NCBI RefSeq assembly: GCF_028640845.1
Contig: NC_080542.1
Coordinates: 16,583,283-16,647,282, forward strand
Reading direction: 5' to 3'
DNA from: Ahaetulla prasina
Lineage: Eukaryota > Chordata > Lepidosauria > Squamata > Colubridae
Length of the DNA: 64,000 nucleotides
This document shows positions 20,166 through 33,400 of the stretch, piece by piece (within the stretch, counting starts at the first letter, position 1; every line of letters starts with the position of its first letter). The notes under the pieces are model-generated. The model was not told the DNA's origin. It saw nothing but the letters and a program-made list of their open reading frames with translations, and made no database searches. The position numbers and the translations under genes are program-made.

Positions 20166-21241
20166 ACAAAGTGAAGAAAACGGGAGAAAATAATAATAAT
20201 AATACAATCGTACAAGACTTTATTGAATTAACCCCTATCCATGTTCTCAAAGGCCCTACGGAATATTTCCCCTGTTGATTAAGAAAGGGAAGAGATGGAG
20301 ACGAAGATTAATGAGTGTAAGGAAAACATGTAGAACCAGATAGCCAACATACCTTGAGTTCTTTCTGATTCCTTTACACAAAAGGCTAAAAGACTGTACT
20401 CTCCGAGCTCTGCTGAAGCATTTTGTTTCCGTTCAGTGAATTAAAGGTTGCTCCTAGGAGATTCTCCTTTATTTCAGCACTTCCTCCTGCTGGGTTGAGA
20501 AATCCCAAGAGGGAGCAATTGTCGGGAAGACTTTTCAGGGGCCAGCCCAAAAGCTTTTGCAGACCGGAGGTGGCCTTGGGCAACTCAGTTTCTGCACCTC
20601 GATGGCACAAATTGCAATCTATAAAGTGCTCGGCTATCTTTTGCACACTAAATACAGTTCTAGTATCAGATGCTGCCCAGTTACTGCTTTGAGATGGGTA
20701 GGTGGGAGGGAGGGCGGGAGGAAGGAAGGAAGGAGGAAGAAGACGGGAGAGGGAGGGAGAGGGAAGGAAGGAAGGAAGGGGAACAAGGTGATGGAGGAAG
20801 GAAGAGAGATGGGAGAGGGAGGGGAAGGGAGGGAGGGAAGGAGGGAGGAGGAAGGTGGGAAGGGGAATGGGAAGGTAAGAAGGGGAGGGAGGGAGGAAGG
20901 GAATGGGAGGGAGGGAGGGAAGAAAGGGGAACAGGAGGGTGAGGGAGGGAGGAAGAGAGATGGGAGAGGGAGGGGAAGGGAGGGAGGGAAGGAGGGAGGA
21001 GGAAGGTGGGAAAGGAAGGAAAGGAAAGAAGGAAGGGGAATGGGAGGATAAGAAGGGGAGGGAGGAAGGAAGGAAATGGGAGGGAGGGTGGGAAGAAAGG
21101 GGAACAGGAGGGTGAGGGAGGGAGGAAGAGAGATGAAAGAGGGAGGGGAAGGGAGGGAGGAGGAAGATGGGAAAGGGAGGGAGGGAGAGAGGGAGAAAGG
21201 GAGGACGGAGGGAAGGAAAGGGAATGGGAGGGTGAGGTAAG
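20136..21241. repeat. Second tandem duplication, copy 1 (1.1 kb)
   Basis: The L1 3' end, about 500 bp of single-copy-looking sequence and a GGGA/GGAA polypurine tract (about 20700-21235). It is repeated at 21242-22322 with an offset of 1106. The G/A-rich tract produces long spurious ORFs on both strands. Confidence 0.92.
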
Positions 21242-22322
21242 AAGGAGGAATGTAGGAATAGAGAATTAGAAACAAAGTGAAGAAAACGGAGAAAATAATA
21301 ATAATAATAATACAATCGTACAAGACTTTATTGAATTAACCCCTATCCATGTTCTCAAAGGCCCTACGGAATATTTCCCTGTTGATTAAGAAAGGGAAGA
21401 GATGGAGCGAAGATTAATGAGTGTAAGGAAAACATGTAGAACCAGATAGCCAACATACCTTGAGTTCTTTCTGATTCCTTTACACAAAAGGCTAAAAGAC
21501 TGTACTCTCCGAGCTCTGCTGAAGCATTTTGTTTCCGTTCAGTGAATTAAAGGTTGCTCCTAGGAGATTCTCCTTTATTTCAGCACTTCCTCCTGCTGGG
21601 TTGAGAAATCCCAAGAGGGAGCAATTGTCGGGAAGACTTTTCAGGGGCCAGCCCAAAAGCTTTTGCAGACCGGAGGTGGCCTTGGGCAACTCAGTTTCTG
21701 CACCTCGATGGCACAAATTGCAATCTATAAAGTGCTCGGCTATCTTTTGCACACTAAATACAGTTCTAGTATCAGATGCTGCCCAGTTACTGCTTTGAGA
21801 TGGGTAGGTGGAAGGAAGGAAGGAAGGAAGGAGGAAGAAGACGGGAGAGGGAGGGAGAGGAAGGAAGGAAGGGGAACAAGGTGATGGAGGAAGGAAGAGA
21901 GATGGGAGAGGGAGGGAAGGAGGGAGGAAGGAGGGAGGAGGAAGGTGGGAAGGGAATGGGAAGGTAAGAAGGGAGGGAGGAGGAAGGAATGGGAGGAGGG
22001 AGGAAGAAAGGGAACAGGAGGGTGAGGAGGGAGGAAGAGATGGGAGAGGGAGGGAAGGAGGGAGGGAAGGAGGGAGGAGGAAGGTGGGAAAGGAAGGAAA
22101 GGAAAGAAGGAAGGGGAATGGGAGGATAAGAAGGGGAGGGAGGAAGGAAGGAAATGGGAGGGAGGGTGGGAAGAAAGGGGAACAGGAGGGTGAGGGAGGG
22201 AGGAAGAGAGATGAAAGAGGGAGGGGAAGGGAGGGAGGAGGAAGATGGGAAAGGGAGGGAGGGAGAGAGGGAGAAAGGGAGGACGGAGGGAAGGAAAGGG
22301 AATGGGAGGGTGAGGTAAGAAG
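21242..22322. repeat. Second tandem duplication, copy 2 (1.1 kb)
   Basis: Copy of 20136-21241. It is shorter mainly through single-base losses in runs, for example TTTCCCTG for TTTCCCCTG, GGAGCG for GGAGACG and AAACGGAG for AAACGGGAG. The last 240 bp of the purine tract are identical to copy 1. Confidence 0.92.
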
Positions 22323-22339
22323 GGAGGGAAATGGGAGTG

Positions 22340-22800
22340 GGAGGGAGGGAGGAAATGGTTAGAGCTCTTTCCTGCCACCCTATACCACTTTCCTACTGAC
22401 CAGGCTACTCCCTCCATAGGTCTCTACAGCCTGCCTTAGCCTTTGGATTGCTCCCTTCTGGGACTCCTGTTTCGCTATTCCTTTTCCCTTGTATCGGCTA
22501 CACCCAAGGTCTCGTTTTCGCCTCGGTTCTTCTTCCCCATGGATCTGTGGCCATTTCTAAGCTTTCCTCCCACCCAATGGAACTGCATCTACCTGTAATT
22601 GTTTTGGGTCCTCCAACCCAAGGTGAAGGAAAGGAGATTGCTTGACAGATCCCATATCCAAAACAATCACCCCGTCACCCCGCCCCCACCCCCCCCGGCC
22701 CCCGCTCAATAAGATCAGGAGTGACTGCTAACATAGCTCCTTTTAGGAACATTTCTCTGGTCTCTGAATACCTGAATACTATTACCGATAATAAATGATT
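22340..22800. other. Intergenic sequence without a recognised gene
   Basis: Mixed sequence with a C-rich patch near 22677-22705. No gene, RNA or element recognised. Confidence 0.35.
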
Positions 22801-23651
22801 ACTGTATTTTTCGGACTATAAGACGCACCTAAATTCAGAAGAGGAAAACAACAACAAAACAGTTTTTGGCCTCCCTTTTTTCGGGTCTTTTTTTTTTTGG
22901 CCTGTTTCTAGGACATTTTTGGCCGGTTTTCAAGGCTTTTGGGGCCCATTTTTGTGGCTTTTTTCAGCCCATTTTTGAGGCTTTTTTCAGCCTGTTTTTT
23001 TCAAACAAACAGGCCAAAAAAGCCTCAAAAATGGGCCAAAAAAGTCTCGAAAACAGGCAAAAAAAAAGCCCCAAAAATGAGGCCCAAAGCCCCCAAAACA
23101 GGTCAAAAAAAGCCTCGAAAACAGGCAAAAAAAAGCCCTAAAACGGGCCAAAAGGGCCATGGTGGCTCAGGCTGTAAGATAGCCTGTTATTAAAACACAG
23201 CTGCCTACAATTACTGCAGGCTCGAGTCCCACCAGGCCCAAGGTTGACTCAGCCTTCCATCCTTTATAAGGTAGGTAAAATGAGGACCCAGATTGTTGGG
23301 GGGGCAATAAGTTGACTTTGTAAATATACAAATAGAATGAGACTATTGCCTTATACACTGTAAGCCGCCCCGAGTCTTCGGAGAAGGGCGGGATATAAAT
23401 GTAAATAATAAAAAAATAATAATAATAAATAAAAAAAAGCCTCAAAAACAGGCTGAAAAATGCCTCAAAAATGGGCAAAAAAAGGCCTGAAAAAGGCCGA
23501 AAAAAGACCCGAAAACAGGGCATGTGGAGGCCAAAAAATGGCGGGGGGGGAGGGGGGGGCTTAGGCAATATTCAGTCTATAAGATGCAGAAACATTTTTG
23601 CCACCTTTTGAGAGACAAAAAAGTGTATCTTGTAGTCCGAAAAATACGGTA
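22801..23651. mobile_element. MITE with CTATAAGACGCAC ends and hairpin-array interior
   Basis: The left end is ACTGTATTTTTCGGACTATA and the right end is TTGTAGTCCGAAAAATACGG, inverted to each other. The interior is an array of short AAAACAGGC/TTTTTGGCC units on both strands that can pair with one another. A SINE has inserted at 23156-23445. Confidence 0.75.
23156..23445 (+). mobile_element. SINE with LINE-type tail
   Basis: The head is CATGGTGGCTCAGGCTGTAA, with GGTTGACTCAGCCTTCCATC in the body and a tail TAAGCCGCCCCGAGTCTTCG followed by AAT repeats. The tail resembles the 3' end of the L2-like LINE at 30868-33000. Related copies lie at 39872 and 40195. Confidence 0.75.
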
Positions 23652-23931
23652 TCCCACTTCAGACCCATTAAGTGAAGATGCTGGTTAAGGCAGAAAAAGA
23701 AGGCAACCAGCAGCCGCGTGGATGCACTCCGTTACAGAGGCAGTGTGCGCACCTTTGTAAGGCCTGAAAAGAACCAATCAGGACAAATCATCAGAGAGAA
23801 AAGCAAGAACTTCTAAAGTCAAACTGTTCAGTGAATGCAAGTAAGAACAGCTGCCAAAACTTTCTTATTTTCCAGCACCATTACGAATAATTACATTTTT
23901 TAAAAACTAAAGCTAGCAGGAATTGGATGAG
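23652..23931. other. Intergenic sequence without a recognised gene
   Basis: Single-copy-looking sequence between two elements. Nothing recognised. Confidence 0.35.
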
Positions 23932-24172
23932 CTGTGGTGGCGCGGTGGTTAGAGTGCAGTACTGCAGGCTACTTCTGCTGCCTGCCTGCTGCCTGCAATT
24001 TGGCACTTCGAATCTCACCATGCTCAAGGTTGACTCAGCTTTCCATCCTTCTGTGGTCGGTTAAATGAGGGCCCAAAATTGTTGGAGGCAATAGGCTGAC
24101 TCTGTAAACTGCTTAGAGGGGGCTGGAAAGCACTGTGAAGCGGTATACAAGTCTAAGTGCTATTGCTATTAT
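23932..24172 (+). mobile_element. tRNA-derived SINE
   Basis: GCGCGGTGGTTAGAGTGCAG (A-box region), CTTCGAATCTCACC (B-box-like) and the tail AAGTCTAAGTGCTATTGCTA. Full length, with a CTGCCTGC expansion in the head. Confidence 0.75.
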
Positions 24173-24264
24173 TACCTTGATCTGGATCTGGAAGCTCAGA
24201 AGCTTCCTTTTAGCTGCAGGCTGGACCATTCAAAATCACCCCAGAAAGTATTTAAATAAATAAA

Positions 24265-24778
24265 TACCATATTTTCCGGAATATAAGATGCACTTCTTTC
24301 CCCCCTAAAAGAGGGTTAAAATTTGGGTGCGTCTTATACACTGAATGTAGCCTCGGCCACCTGTCGGCCCCTACCCTTTGGCCTCTGCCTCCCAGCAATC
24401 TGCCTCCTTGCAGCAAACAGCCCATTTCAGCTTCAGCACAGCCTGATTAGCACAAGCAGCTGATTGTAGGTTGGATCGGCCACCCAACCACCAGCTGTTT
24501 CAGGCTACAGGGATTGCCATTGCCTATTGCCGCCTCCACGTGCCCCATTTTCGGCCTCCGCTGTTTGCTGCAAGGAGGCAAATTGCTGGGAGGCAGAGGC
24601 AGATTTTTTTTTCTTGTGCTAATCAGGGTGTGCTGAAACTGAAACTGAATCAGGCTGTTTGCTGCAAGAAGAAAAATTGCTGGTAGGCAGAGGCAGATTT
24701 TTTTTTCTTATTTTCCTCCTCAAAAAAGGTAGCTGTGTCTTATAGTCCGGAGCGTCTTATACTCTGAAAAATACGGTA
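24265..24778. mobile_element. MITE with CTATAAGACGCAC-type ends
   Basis: It starts TACCATATTTTCCGGAATAT and ends ATACTCTGAAAAATACGGTA. The interior differs from the copy at 22801: a palindromic CTGCAAGGAGGCA / TGCCTCCTTGCAG arrangement. Confidence 0.7.
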
Positions 24779-25215
24779 TATTCTGCCTCTTTTAGTACTG
24801 CTAAGAAAACTAAATGGACATGTCCACAAGGTGAGTAGAACACAATCTCAACTCAAAACAAACTTCGCCGGTTAATAAAATATTTGGAGTGGGGGAAACC
24901 CTCACACAATAAATCAGATAAATGCATTCAGGACATCTTGAGCACACAAGGACGTCAACAAGAGAGAAGACAGGAGATCTGATTTGCTTAACCATGATTT
25001 ACTGAAAATTTCCACAAAGCGAAAAACAAGCAAACCGCACAATGGCCTCACATGTTGGGCTAATTCAAAGACTGGGGCGTGAGAGATCCTAAGTAAGAGC
25101 AGACCTATGGCCTTGGGTAAAAATCTGACTGAGAAGCTACGGAGCCCAATGAAGCTAATGGGGTGGAGGGTTTCCTGCCAGGTCCCCCTCTGGAAAAGCC
25201 CCTTTCTGCATCCTT

Positions 25216-26046
25216 GTCTATGGAGATTCTCAGTCATCCAGGCCATGCTTTTCCCAAAAGTTTTTTTTTTTTCAGATGGATTTTCTTGAAGACGTTTCAC
25301 ATCTATCCTAGAAGCTCCTTTGGTTCTGGCTAAATGGTGGAAGGGTTTATATTCCTTGCAGTCATCTGGTCATTTGCGCTCTTTCTGAGAGTCATTGAGA
25401 CCAACTGGAGGTTTATCTGTGCACCCAGGGTCACCTGAATCATGGAAATGGGTGTGGAACCTTCTGAAAGGACTGTGTTGTAAGCTGGAGATAGGTGGTG
25501 TTGTAGACTGTTCCTCCGTCGAGAGACGGCTGTTCAATCTTAACGCAGATGGCCACTTCGACCCCTCTTTTGAACCAGTGGTCCCCTCTGTCCAGACTTT
25601 ACTGTTTTCAAAAGATGCCATATCACCTATCTCCTGTTTGCAATATAGTCCTTTTACCAGTTCCAAGATGATTCTACACCAGGGGTGTCAAAAACACAGC
25701 ATCACGTGATGTATCACGACTTTCCCCCCCTTTGCTAAACCAGGCATAGGCGTGGCCAGCGTGTGACGCATCCGTCCCACGGGCCGCGAGTTTGACAGCA
25801 CTGTTCTATCTTCATTTGTACTACTGAGGTGGCCCTGAGGGCACAGATAAACCTCCAAGTGGCATCCACGACTCTCAAAAAGAGCGCTAACGACCAGGTG
25901 ATTGCAAGGAATATAAACCCTCCTATCCTCAACCGTTCATTCAGAACCGAAGGAGCTTCTTGGACGAGAAGCGAAACGTTTTCAAGGAAAACCAGAAAAA
26001 GTCTGATTGACTTTTTTTAAAAAAAAAAAAAAAAGCACCTTTGACA
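25216..26046. mobile_element. Long foldback element
   Basis: The left arm (GTCTATGGAGATTCTCAGTC, GGTTTATATTCCTTGCAGTC, GGAGGTTTATCTGTGC) is mirrored by the right arm (GCACAGATAAACCTCC, TTGCAAGGAATATAAACCC, GAGAAGCGAAACG). A hAT-like insert lies between them at about 25680-25803. No transposase ORF. Confidence 0.65.
25680..25803. mobile_element. Short hAT-like MITE
   Basis: It starts CAGGGGTGTCAAAAACAC and ends GCGAGTTTGACAGCACTG. The flanks TTCTACAC and TTCTATCT match only partly. Confidence 0.5.
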
Positions 26047-26379
26047 CCACTGCATCTTTGTTTTCTCTTCCCGTGTCTCCTTCTGGATGACAAGCCCAGC
26101 ATTTTAACCTCTAGGCCACCGCACCGCCCCGCCACCCAAATTAAATATATTCAAAAGTTCACCCAGCGTGGGAATCCACCACTGCTATATTCTCCACTCA
26201 AAGACCGGTGCGTTGTTTCACAGATACTATAACATTTTGCTGCCCGTCCCGATCACCGTTGAAGTAAGAGAACTTCTAGAACAGTGTCAGCGAATCTATG
26301 GCGTGACGGAAGCAGCACACGTAAGCATCTCACGAAGAATGTCTGGCCTCACCAACTCCTCTTCCCCATTCCTGTGATC

Positions 26380-26700
26380 AAACGTGCGCCGGTCAGCTGG
26401 CCGTCGCGCGCGTGGGAGCGGCGGAACACGGAAGAGCAGCGTTCTGGCACACATGCGCAGGCCAGCACCCAACCTTCCAGGTTGATGTCGCGCGCATGCG
26501 CAATGGCTAGCTGTTCGTCGGGCGCGCTTCCATGCCAGTATCCGGGTGTTTGAGTGCCGGCTCGTGCAAGCATGATGGACCGCTGCTCTTCTGGGTATCG
26601 CCGCTCCCATGCACGCGAAGGCCAGTGGGGCCATGCATACCTCACAGGATGGTTGCGCGTGCCACTTCTGGCATGCAGGCCAGCAAGCAAGAACGCCAAA
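26380..26700. repeat. CpG-rich palindromic dispersed repeat
   Basis: The arm near 26410 (GTGGGAGCGGCGGAACACGG, then AGAGCAGCG) is mirrored near 26580 (CGCTGCTCTTCTGGGTATCG, then CCGCTCCCATG). It is related to 2341-2760. It is GC- and CpG-rich but lies downstream of SDR39U1, so it is unlikely to be a gene promoter. Confidence 0.45.
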
Positions 26701-26812
26701 AGCTCGCCATCACGGTTCTAGAAGAAAAGATAACAAATCTACAATTCACGGGTGGAACCACCGTAAACAACTCTTCTTCTCCTCACAGCAACGTTTCCAC
26801 CATGACATAAAT

Positions 26813-26818
26813 TTTATT
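26813..26818 (-). terminator. SDR39U1: Probable SDR39U1 poly(A) signal
   Basis: AATAAA on the minus strand, about 180 nt past the SDR39U1 stop at 27000. It is the first canonical signal I see downstream. Confidence 0.5.
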
Positions 26819-26999
26819 CTTCGGGAACAAGCCAATCTTTTTTTGAACAGAGCAACTTCCAGACTTGGAAACTCCAGTGCTCAAAACAAACCTACGGCAT
26901 TACAAGCCAACCTATTTACAAGACTGAGCATTGCGCCTACCCAGCATGTATTAGACAAAAACGGAAACACGTTGACATGCAGCTTCACACCTCCTCAGG

Positions 27000-27415
27000 T
27001 CAATCTAAAATATCCTGGAGAGCAGAGGGAAGATCAGGGAATGCAAACGTGTAGCCACTCTCGAGAGTTCTCATGGGGACAACCCGCTGCCCGTCGAGCA
27101 GCATGGTGCTTCGCTCAGAGCTGAAAACGGCTTTCACTACAAAAGCCGGCAGGGGCAAGAAGGCGGGACGTTTGAGCACCGACCCCATCGTTCGGGCAAA
27201 GTCCTCGTTGGTGGTGTCCACGGCAGACGGCGCCACGCCATTTAAAATGCCCCTAAGGCCCTCTTTCTGCAGCGCGTGGGTCATAATTCCTGCCAAGTCA
27301 GCGACATGGATCCACGGGAAATACTGGTGTCCGGTAGCGATGGGGCCTCCCAGTCCAAGGCGGAAAGGCCATATCATCTGGCTAATGGCGCCACCATCTT
27401 TGCCCAGGACAGCTC
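27000..27415 (-). CDS. SDR39U1: SDR39U1 exon 6 (terminal)
   Basis: Starts [20 protein letters not shown] after acceptor TTTAAG and ends [11 protein letters not shown], then TGA at 27002-27000. It holds the [20 protein letters not shown] segment and the C-terminal domain ([19 protein letters not shown]). The 416 nt include two bases that complete the split glycine codon. Confidence 0.95.
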
Positions 27416-30400
27416 CTTAAAGCAAACAGAAGTATAATTACAGAGTTACATTTCACATAGACTGTTTTGACCTAGGTTTACTTAGTCGTTATAAAACACA
27501 ATTAATCCCAAACAAACCCTATTTTATTGTAATAGCTGAGAATTACTTCATTCTCATCTGAGTCCAAATTAATTGCAAAATAAGTCCTTCAAAAGAAGTC
27601 CTTCTGGATTATCACAAACCTTTATCTTCTGTGACACCCTGTCAAAGGCCTTACTTGGCAAAGCCCCTCTAAGTTCAGAATTAAGAGACACCGACTGGAA
27701 ACAGAGTTAGCAACATTGCTTTCCTACAAAGAGCCCAAGTGTCTTTGCTGCTCTTTTAAGCCTTATGGGAGGGGTCAATCATATCCTGGCCTTACTCCCG
27801 AGTCATCCCTTATGCTTTAGCTGCTCTTGCCTTCTAGCAGCTCTGCGCATGCGTGCACTAGGAACAAGCTCCTCCTATTCCTCTGCCTCTCTGCTGTCCG
27901 ACTCTGGAGGCTCCGGAGTCTGCGCATTACTCCCAGATGGCTCTGGCCCCATCTCTGTCTCAGATGCAGAGCCCTCATCCTGGCCTTCCCCAGAGTCCCG
28001 GACTGGCCCATGTTCCTCCCCAGCCTCCTCACTGTCTGACTCCGCTGTAAGCATCGCAGGCTGTTAGTGGACCACAACATAGGTTTCCCATATACAATAG
28101 CTGATGAGATGGGTCTATGACAATTTGCCACGGCCAACTCATCACCGGCAACTCTGCAGGATAACTCGCCATGGCCAACTCTCTGCGAGACAAGTGTTAC
28201 ACTAATATCAAAGAAATGGTGGGACAGAAATACTAAAGGAGGGACAGATTGAAATATGAATGACAAAAATTAAAACATTTTAAAAATGATTTTAAATAAT
28301 TAAATCGAATTGATAATTCTCTCACGGTGAGTTGTTCAGTGGCGAATTGGCTGTGGCAAGTTGGCCGCAGTGAGTTGCCCAATTTTGACTGAAATGGTTC
28401 TCTGAAGACACCCCAATGGAACAGGTCTATATAACACACCAAACAAGAAAACTGGAGTTCAGTGTCATGGTGCACACCAAGCAAGGTACATTCTGCCTTA
28501 ACATGTACAGGTGGTTCTCAATGTATGAACACAACTGAGCCCAAAATTGCTAAGTCAGACATTTGTTAAGTGAGTCTGGCCCCATTTTACGACCGTTCTT
28601 GCCACATTTGTTAAACGAACCACTGCAATGGTTAAGTGAGTAACACGGTTGTTAAGTAAATCCGGCTTCCCCGTTGTCAGAAGGTCGCAAAAGGGGGATC
28701 ACATGACCCCCGGGACACTGCAACTGTCATAAATATGACTCAGTTGGCAAACGCCTGAATCATGATCATGTGACCACAGGAATGCTGTCGTGGTCGTAAG
28801 TCTGAAAAACGGCCATGTCACTTTTTTCAGTGCTGTTGTAACTTGGAATGGTCACTAAGTGAACTGTTGTAAGTCAAGGGCTAACTGTACGTGACTCCAG
28901 CATCACACGTTATTCCAGTTATGTTTGTGATGAGTGGAAAGAGGTGTGCTTTCTTCATCAGTGAAAACACAGTCAAAGACATGTGTGTCCAAAAGCCAAG
29001 AATTGAATCAGAAACTTCCTAATTTCCATGTAGTCTACAACAACATTCTCCCAACTTTTGGGGCACTAGCGACTAGTTCCATGGAGAAAGGTTTTTCCGG
29101 GGACCGGAGGCAGCGTGGTTTTGCATGTGTCATGCCCCATCGGAGTCTGAATCCGAGACGAACAGCTGATGGAGAGCGGGAGAGTGGCTCCGTTGGCTGT
29201 GGAGGAAACTGGGGAAGGGCAAAGTCAGGCTGGGCAGAGCAGGGGAGAGGATGAACAAAGGAGAGGGGATTCAGATGAAGACCAAGGCCCTCCCCCTCCT
29301 CATCCTAGGGCGCGCAGGGAAGAACGTAGAAGAGAGCAATGTGGGTTGTGTGGCTTAGAAGGAATGAAAGGCTCCTGATTCCCTTCACAAAGCACACCTG
29401 GGGATGGAGTTTAAAGGAGAGGCAGTTGGGAGGGGCGTTTGTCGGGAACAAATGCTGAATTCATCTAGTATTGAGAGTGGGCCCTGCATTCTTGGCATTC
29501 CTCCTGATTGTTTGAATTAATAGTTGTGCTTCTGTGTGTTGCCTTGAATTCTTCACTTTTGGGACTCATTAGCTTGCCTTGCTGTAGTGACTGATTTGCA
29601 GTCATTCTGCTTACAGCGTTTGGACTGCTACAGGTTTGTGGGAGAGCTTTTCTCCAGGCCGGAGAGTAAATGGGACATTGGGGGCAAAGTTGGTGCCACT
29701 AAAGGGACTCATACCACGTTTCTTGCTGTGTTTTCTTCGTGCCACACACTGGGTGATCACAGCGTGCTTGTCTGCATACCACGGATGAGGCTTCGCTTGT
29801 TTGCATGGCCAGGTTGCTGGCATGCTGCGGACCAATGGCAGTCCGCGGACCGTGGAGACTCCTGGTTTACAAAAAGTATCTCCAAAGCAGAAGTTTGGAA
29901 TTTGTAGTCTACAATTAAATGTCCCCACATTGGGCGTCTCATCTTACCAGATCTCACTATCACTAGGCGAGTGGCTTCACTAGGAATTTTAGCTGCTTCC
30001 TCCCAAGAGGTCACCAAGCGAGAAAAGAAATCAAAGTCTCCACCGGGACTTTCTTCAGTGTATTTGGTGGTGTGGCTGGGCCGGTAATATCCTGGAGGAG
30101 ATATTAGATGGTGATTAATTACGGAACTGTACTCCATGCAAATATCTTTACAACTCTTTGGACAAACATCCATCTTTTAGATCTGAGCTTTGGAATATAT
30201 CTACCAAAAAATTTTTGAAAAATAATTTTTCCCAAAAAAAGCTGTAGAAATTATTACTCGGTTAGTTCAAGAATACAGAAGCTAGCTCTTCTTGAGGTTT
30301 CCATAAAGTATCTTGGCTTAATCACTTAGCAATTAAGTTTCATACCTATTCCTTTTTTTAAAATCCAGGATTGGAAACTTTTAACCCTGAAGATGTTAGC

Positions 30401-33400
30401 GGTCCACAATTTATAACAGCTCCAATATGGAGGGCCCTTAATGCAGAATATGGGACCTGGAGTTCATGAACATCTGTAGGGCCATAAGTGTCATTCTATA
30501 TATTTTTTCTTTTAATGACCCTGCAATCCCTTGTTTTGGGTTGGGGTCAGAGCAATTGATTTGGAGCTGAGAGTTTACTGACCTGATACCCTTCCTGACA
30601 CCTATGCAGAGTTCACAGCAAATAATTATTCATCGCGGCCAGAGAAATATCTGACACTACCTAGGATCAAACTCACAATCTCCTTATGAGGCAAGAGCTC
30701 CATCTCTAGGCCACCACACTGCTCCCAAGTATCCCTAATTACTATTTATTTGGCTTTTAATTTCTTTGATGCACCTCACACACTGAAAGCTTAATCACAT
30801 TTTTATTGAACAAACTACTGTTAATTGGTCCTGAACACCCTACAGCCAAAATCATGACTGTAATGGCTGAATTATTATTTTTTATTATTATTATTATTAT
30901 TTATTCAATTTTTATACCACCCTTCTCCCGAAGGACTCAGGGTGGTGTACAGCCAAGATAAAACAAAAATACAAAATACAAAAATATACAATTTAAAATA
31001 CAAATTAAAAAACTTATTATAAAGGTGGCCTAAAAACTTTAAAAATATATAAAACTAAAAACCCCATTAAAATTAGTAATAAATTTAAAACCAATAAAAT
31101 TTAGGCCAGCCCCGCGCGAATAAATAGATGTGTTTTCAATTCGCAGCGGAAGGTCTGAAGTTCAGGTATTTGGCGTAAACCCAGGGGAAGTTCATTCCAG
31201 AGGGTGGGAGCCCCCACAGAGAAAGATCTTCCCCTGGGGGCCGCCAGCCGACATTGCTTGGCGGACGGCACCCTGAGAAGTCCCTCTCTGTGAGAGCGCA
31301 CGGGTCGGTGGGAGGCATGAGGTAACAGCAGGCGGTCCCGTAAGTACCCAGGCCCTAAGCCATGGAGCGCTTTAAAGGTTGTAACCAAAACCTTAAAGTG
31401 CACCCAAAAGGCCACAGGCAGCCAGTGCAGTCTGCGCAGGAGCGGTGTTACATGGGAGCTACGCAGAGCTTCCTCTATCACCCGCGCAGTTGCATTCTGG
31501 ACTAACTGAAGCCTCCGGGTGCACCTCAAGGGGAGCCCCATGTAGAGAGCATTACAATAATCCAAGCGAGAGGTAACGAGCGCATGAGTGACTGTGCACA
31601 AGGCATCCCAATCAAGGAAGGGGTGCAACTGCCGAACCAGGCGAACCTGGTGGAAGGCCCTCCTGGAGACGGCCGTCAAATGATCTTCAAATGACAGCCG
31701 TTCATCCAGGAGAACACCTAACTTGCGCACCCTATCCTTTGGGGCCAATAACTCGCCTCCAACAGTCAGCTGCGGCTGCAGCTGACTGAATTGGGGTGCC
31801 GGCATCCACAGCCACTCCGTCTTGGAGGGATTAAGCTTGAGCCTGTTTCTCCCCATCCAGACCCATACGGCTTCCAAACACCGGGACAGCACTTCAACAG
31901 CTTCATTGGGGTGGCCCGGGGTGGAAAAGTACAGCTGAGTATCATCAGCGTACAGCTGGTATCTCACCCCAAAGCCACTGATGATCTTACCCAACGGCTT
32001 CATATAGATGTTGAACAGAAGGGGTGAGAGAATCGACCCCTGCGGCACCCCACAAGTGAGGCACCTCACGGCCGACCTCTGCCCCCCATCAACACTGTCT
32101 GCGACCGGTCGGAGAGATAGGAGGAGAATCACCGATACACGGTGCCTCCCACTCCCAATCCCCCCAACTGGCGCAGCAAAATACCATGGTCGATGGTATC
32201 AAAAGCCGCTGAGAGATCTAATAGGACCAGGGCAGAGGAATAACCACTGTCCCTGGCCCTCCAGAGATCATCCACCAACGCGACCAAAGCTGTCTCCGTG
32301 CTGTATCCGGGTTGGAAGCCAGACTGGAACGGGTCTAGATAGACAGATTCATCCAGGTATTGGGGTAGCTGCCGTGCCACAGCACTCTCTACAACCTTCG
32401 CAACAAAGCGAAGGTTGGAGACCGGACGATAATTACCCAAAATAGCTGGATCCAGGGAGGGCTTCTTGAGGCGGGGTCTCACCACCGCCTCTTTCAAGGC
32501 GGCAGGGAAAACCCCTTCCAACAGAGAAGCGTTGATAATCCCCTGGAGCCAGCTCGTGTCACCTCCTGAGTGGCCAGTACCAGCCAGGAAGGACACGGGT
32601 CCAGTAAACACGTGGTGGCGTGGAGCCTACCCAACAACCTGTCCACGTCCTCGGGAGCCACAGGGTCAAACTCATCCCAAACAGACTCAACAAGACGTGC
32701 CTCCTCTCTCTCGCTTGGATCATCCCAATTTCGGTCCAGACCATCCCGGAGCTGAGCGATTTTATCGTATAGATAACCACTAAACTCCTCGGCACGTCCC
32801 TGCAAAGGGTCATCCCGCACCTCCTGATGAAGGAGGGAGCGGGTCACCCGAAACAGGGCGGCCGGGCGGTTATCTGCCGACGCAATGAGGGTGGAGGCAT
32901 AAGAACGCCTCGCCTCCCTCATTGCCACTAGATAGGTCCTAGAATAGGACCTAACTAGTGTCCAATCAGCTTCGGAACGACTGGACCTCCAAGTATTCAC
33001 TAAGCCACTATGTACTTCAAAACTTTAGCAAAGTTTTGACCTTTCTACATCTATGACACTCTTCACTCTCAGATGTCAGCTTTTGTAAACTACACCAATC
33101 CCCAATTAGCCCTAAATCCCAAGGGGAAACATGAATCCATTTCACACAGACCCTAATATAGTGTTTGTCAATCATGTCAATTTTAAGGTATACACTTTAA
33201 CTCCCAGGATTCCCCAGCCAGCCATGCTGGCTGAGAAACTCTGGGAGTTGAAGTCTACACATCTTAAATGCTGACAAGCTTGACAAACCCTGCCTTAAGA
33301 TATTAAAGCTGCTTGTGAGTATTCTTTCACAATAACCTAAGAACATTTGATAACAGTAAAAGTAAAGGTTCCCCTCGCACATACGTGCTAGTCGTTCCCG

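Noticed and set aside
20386..22417. Long proline/serine-rich and glycine/arginine/glutamate-rich ORFs on both strands
   Set aside because: They come from the GGAA/GGGA polypurine tracts, which rarely contain stops. Both strands are open at once, which argues against coding.
26380..26700. CpG island promoter near the 3' end of SDR39U1
   Set aside because: It is a palindromic dispersed repeat similar to 2341-2760, with no exon leading from it.
31101..33000. Host gene of about 340 codons with a reverse-transcriptase domain
   Set aside because: It is an L2/CR1-type LINE with two frame breaks and a LINE 3' tail.
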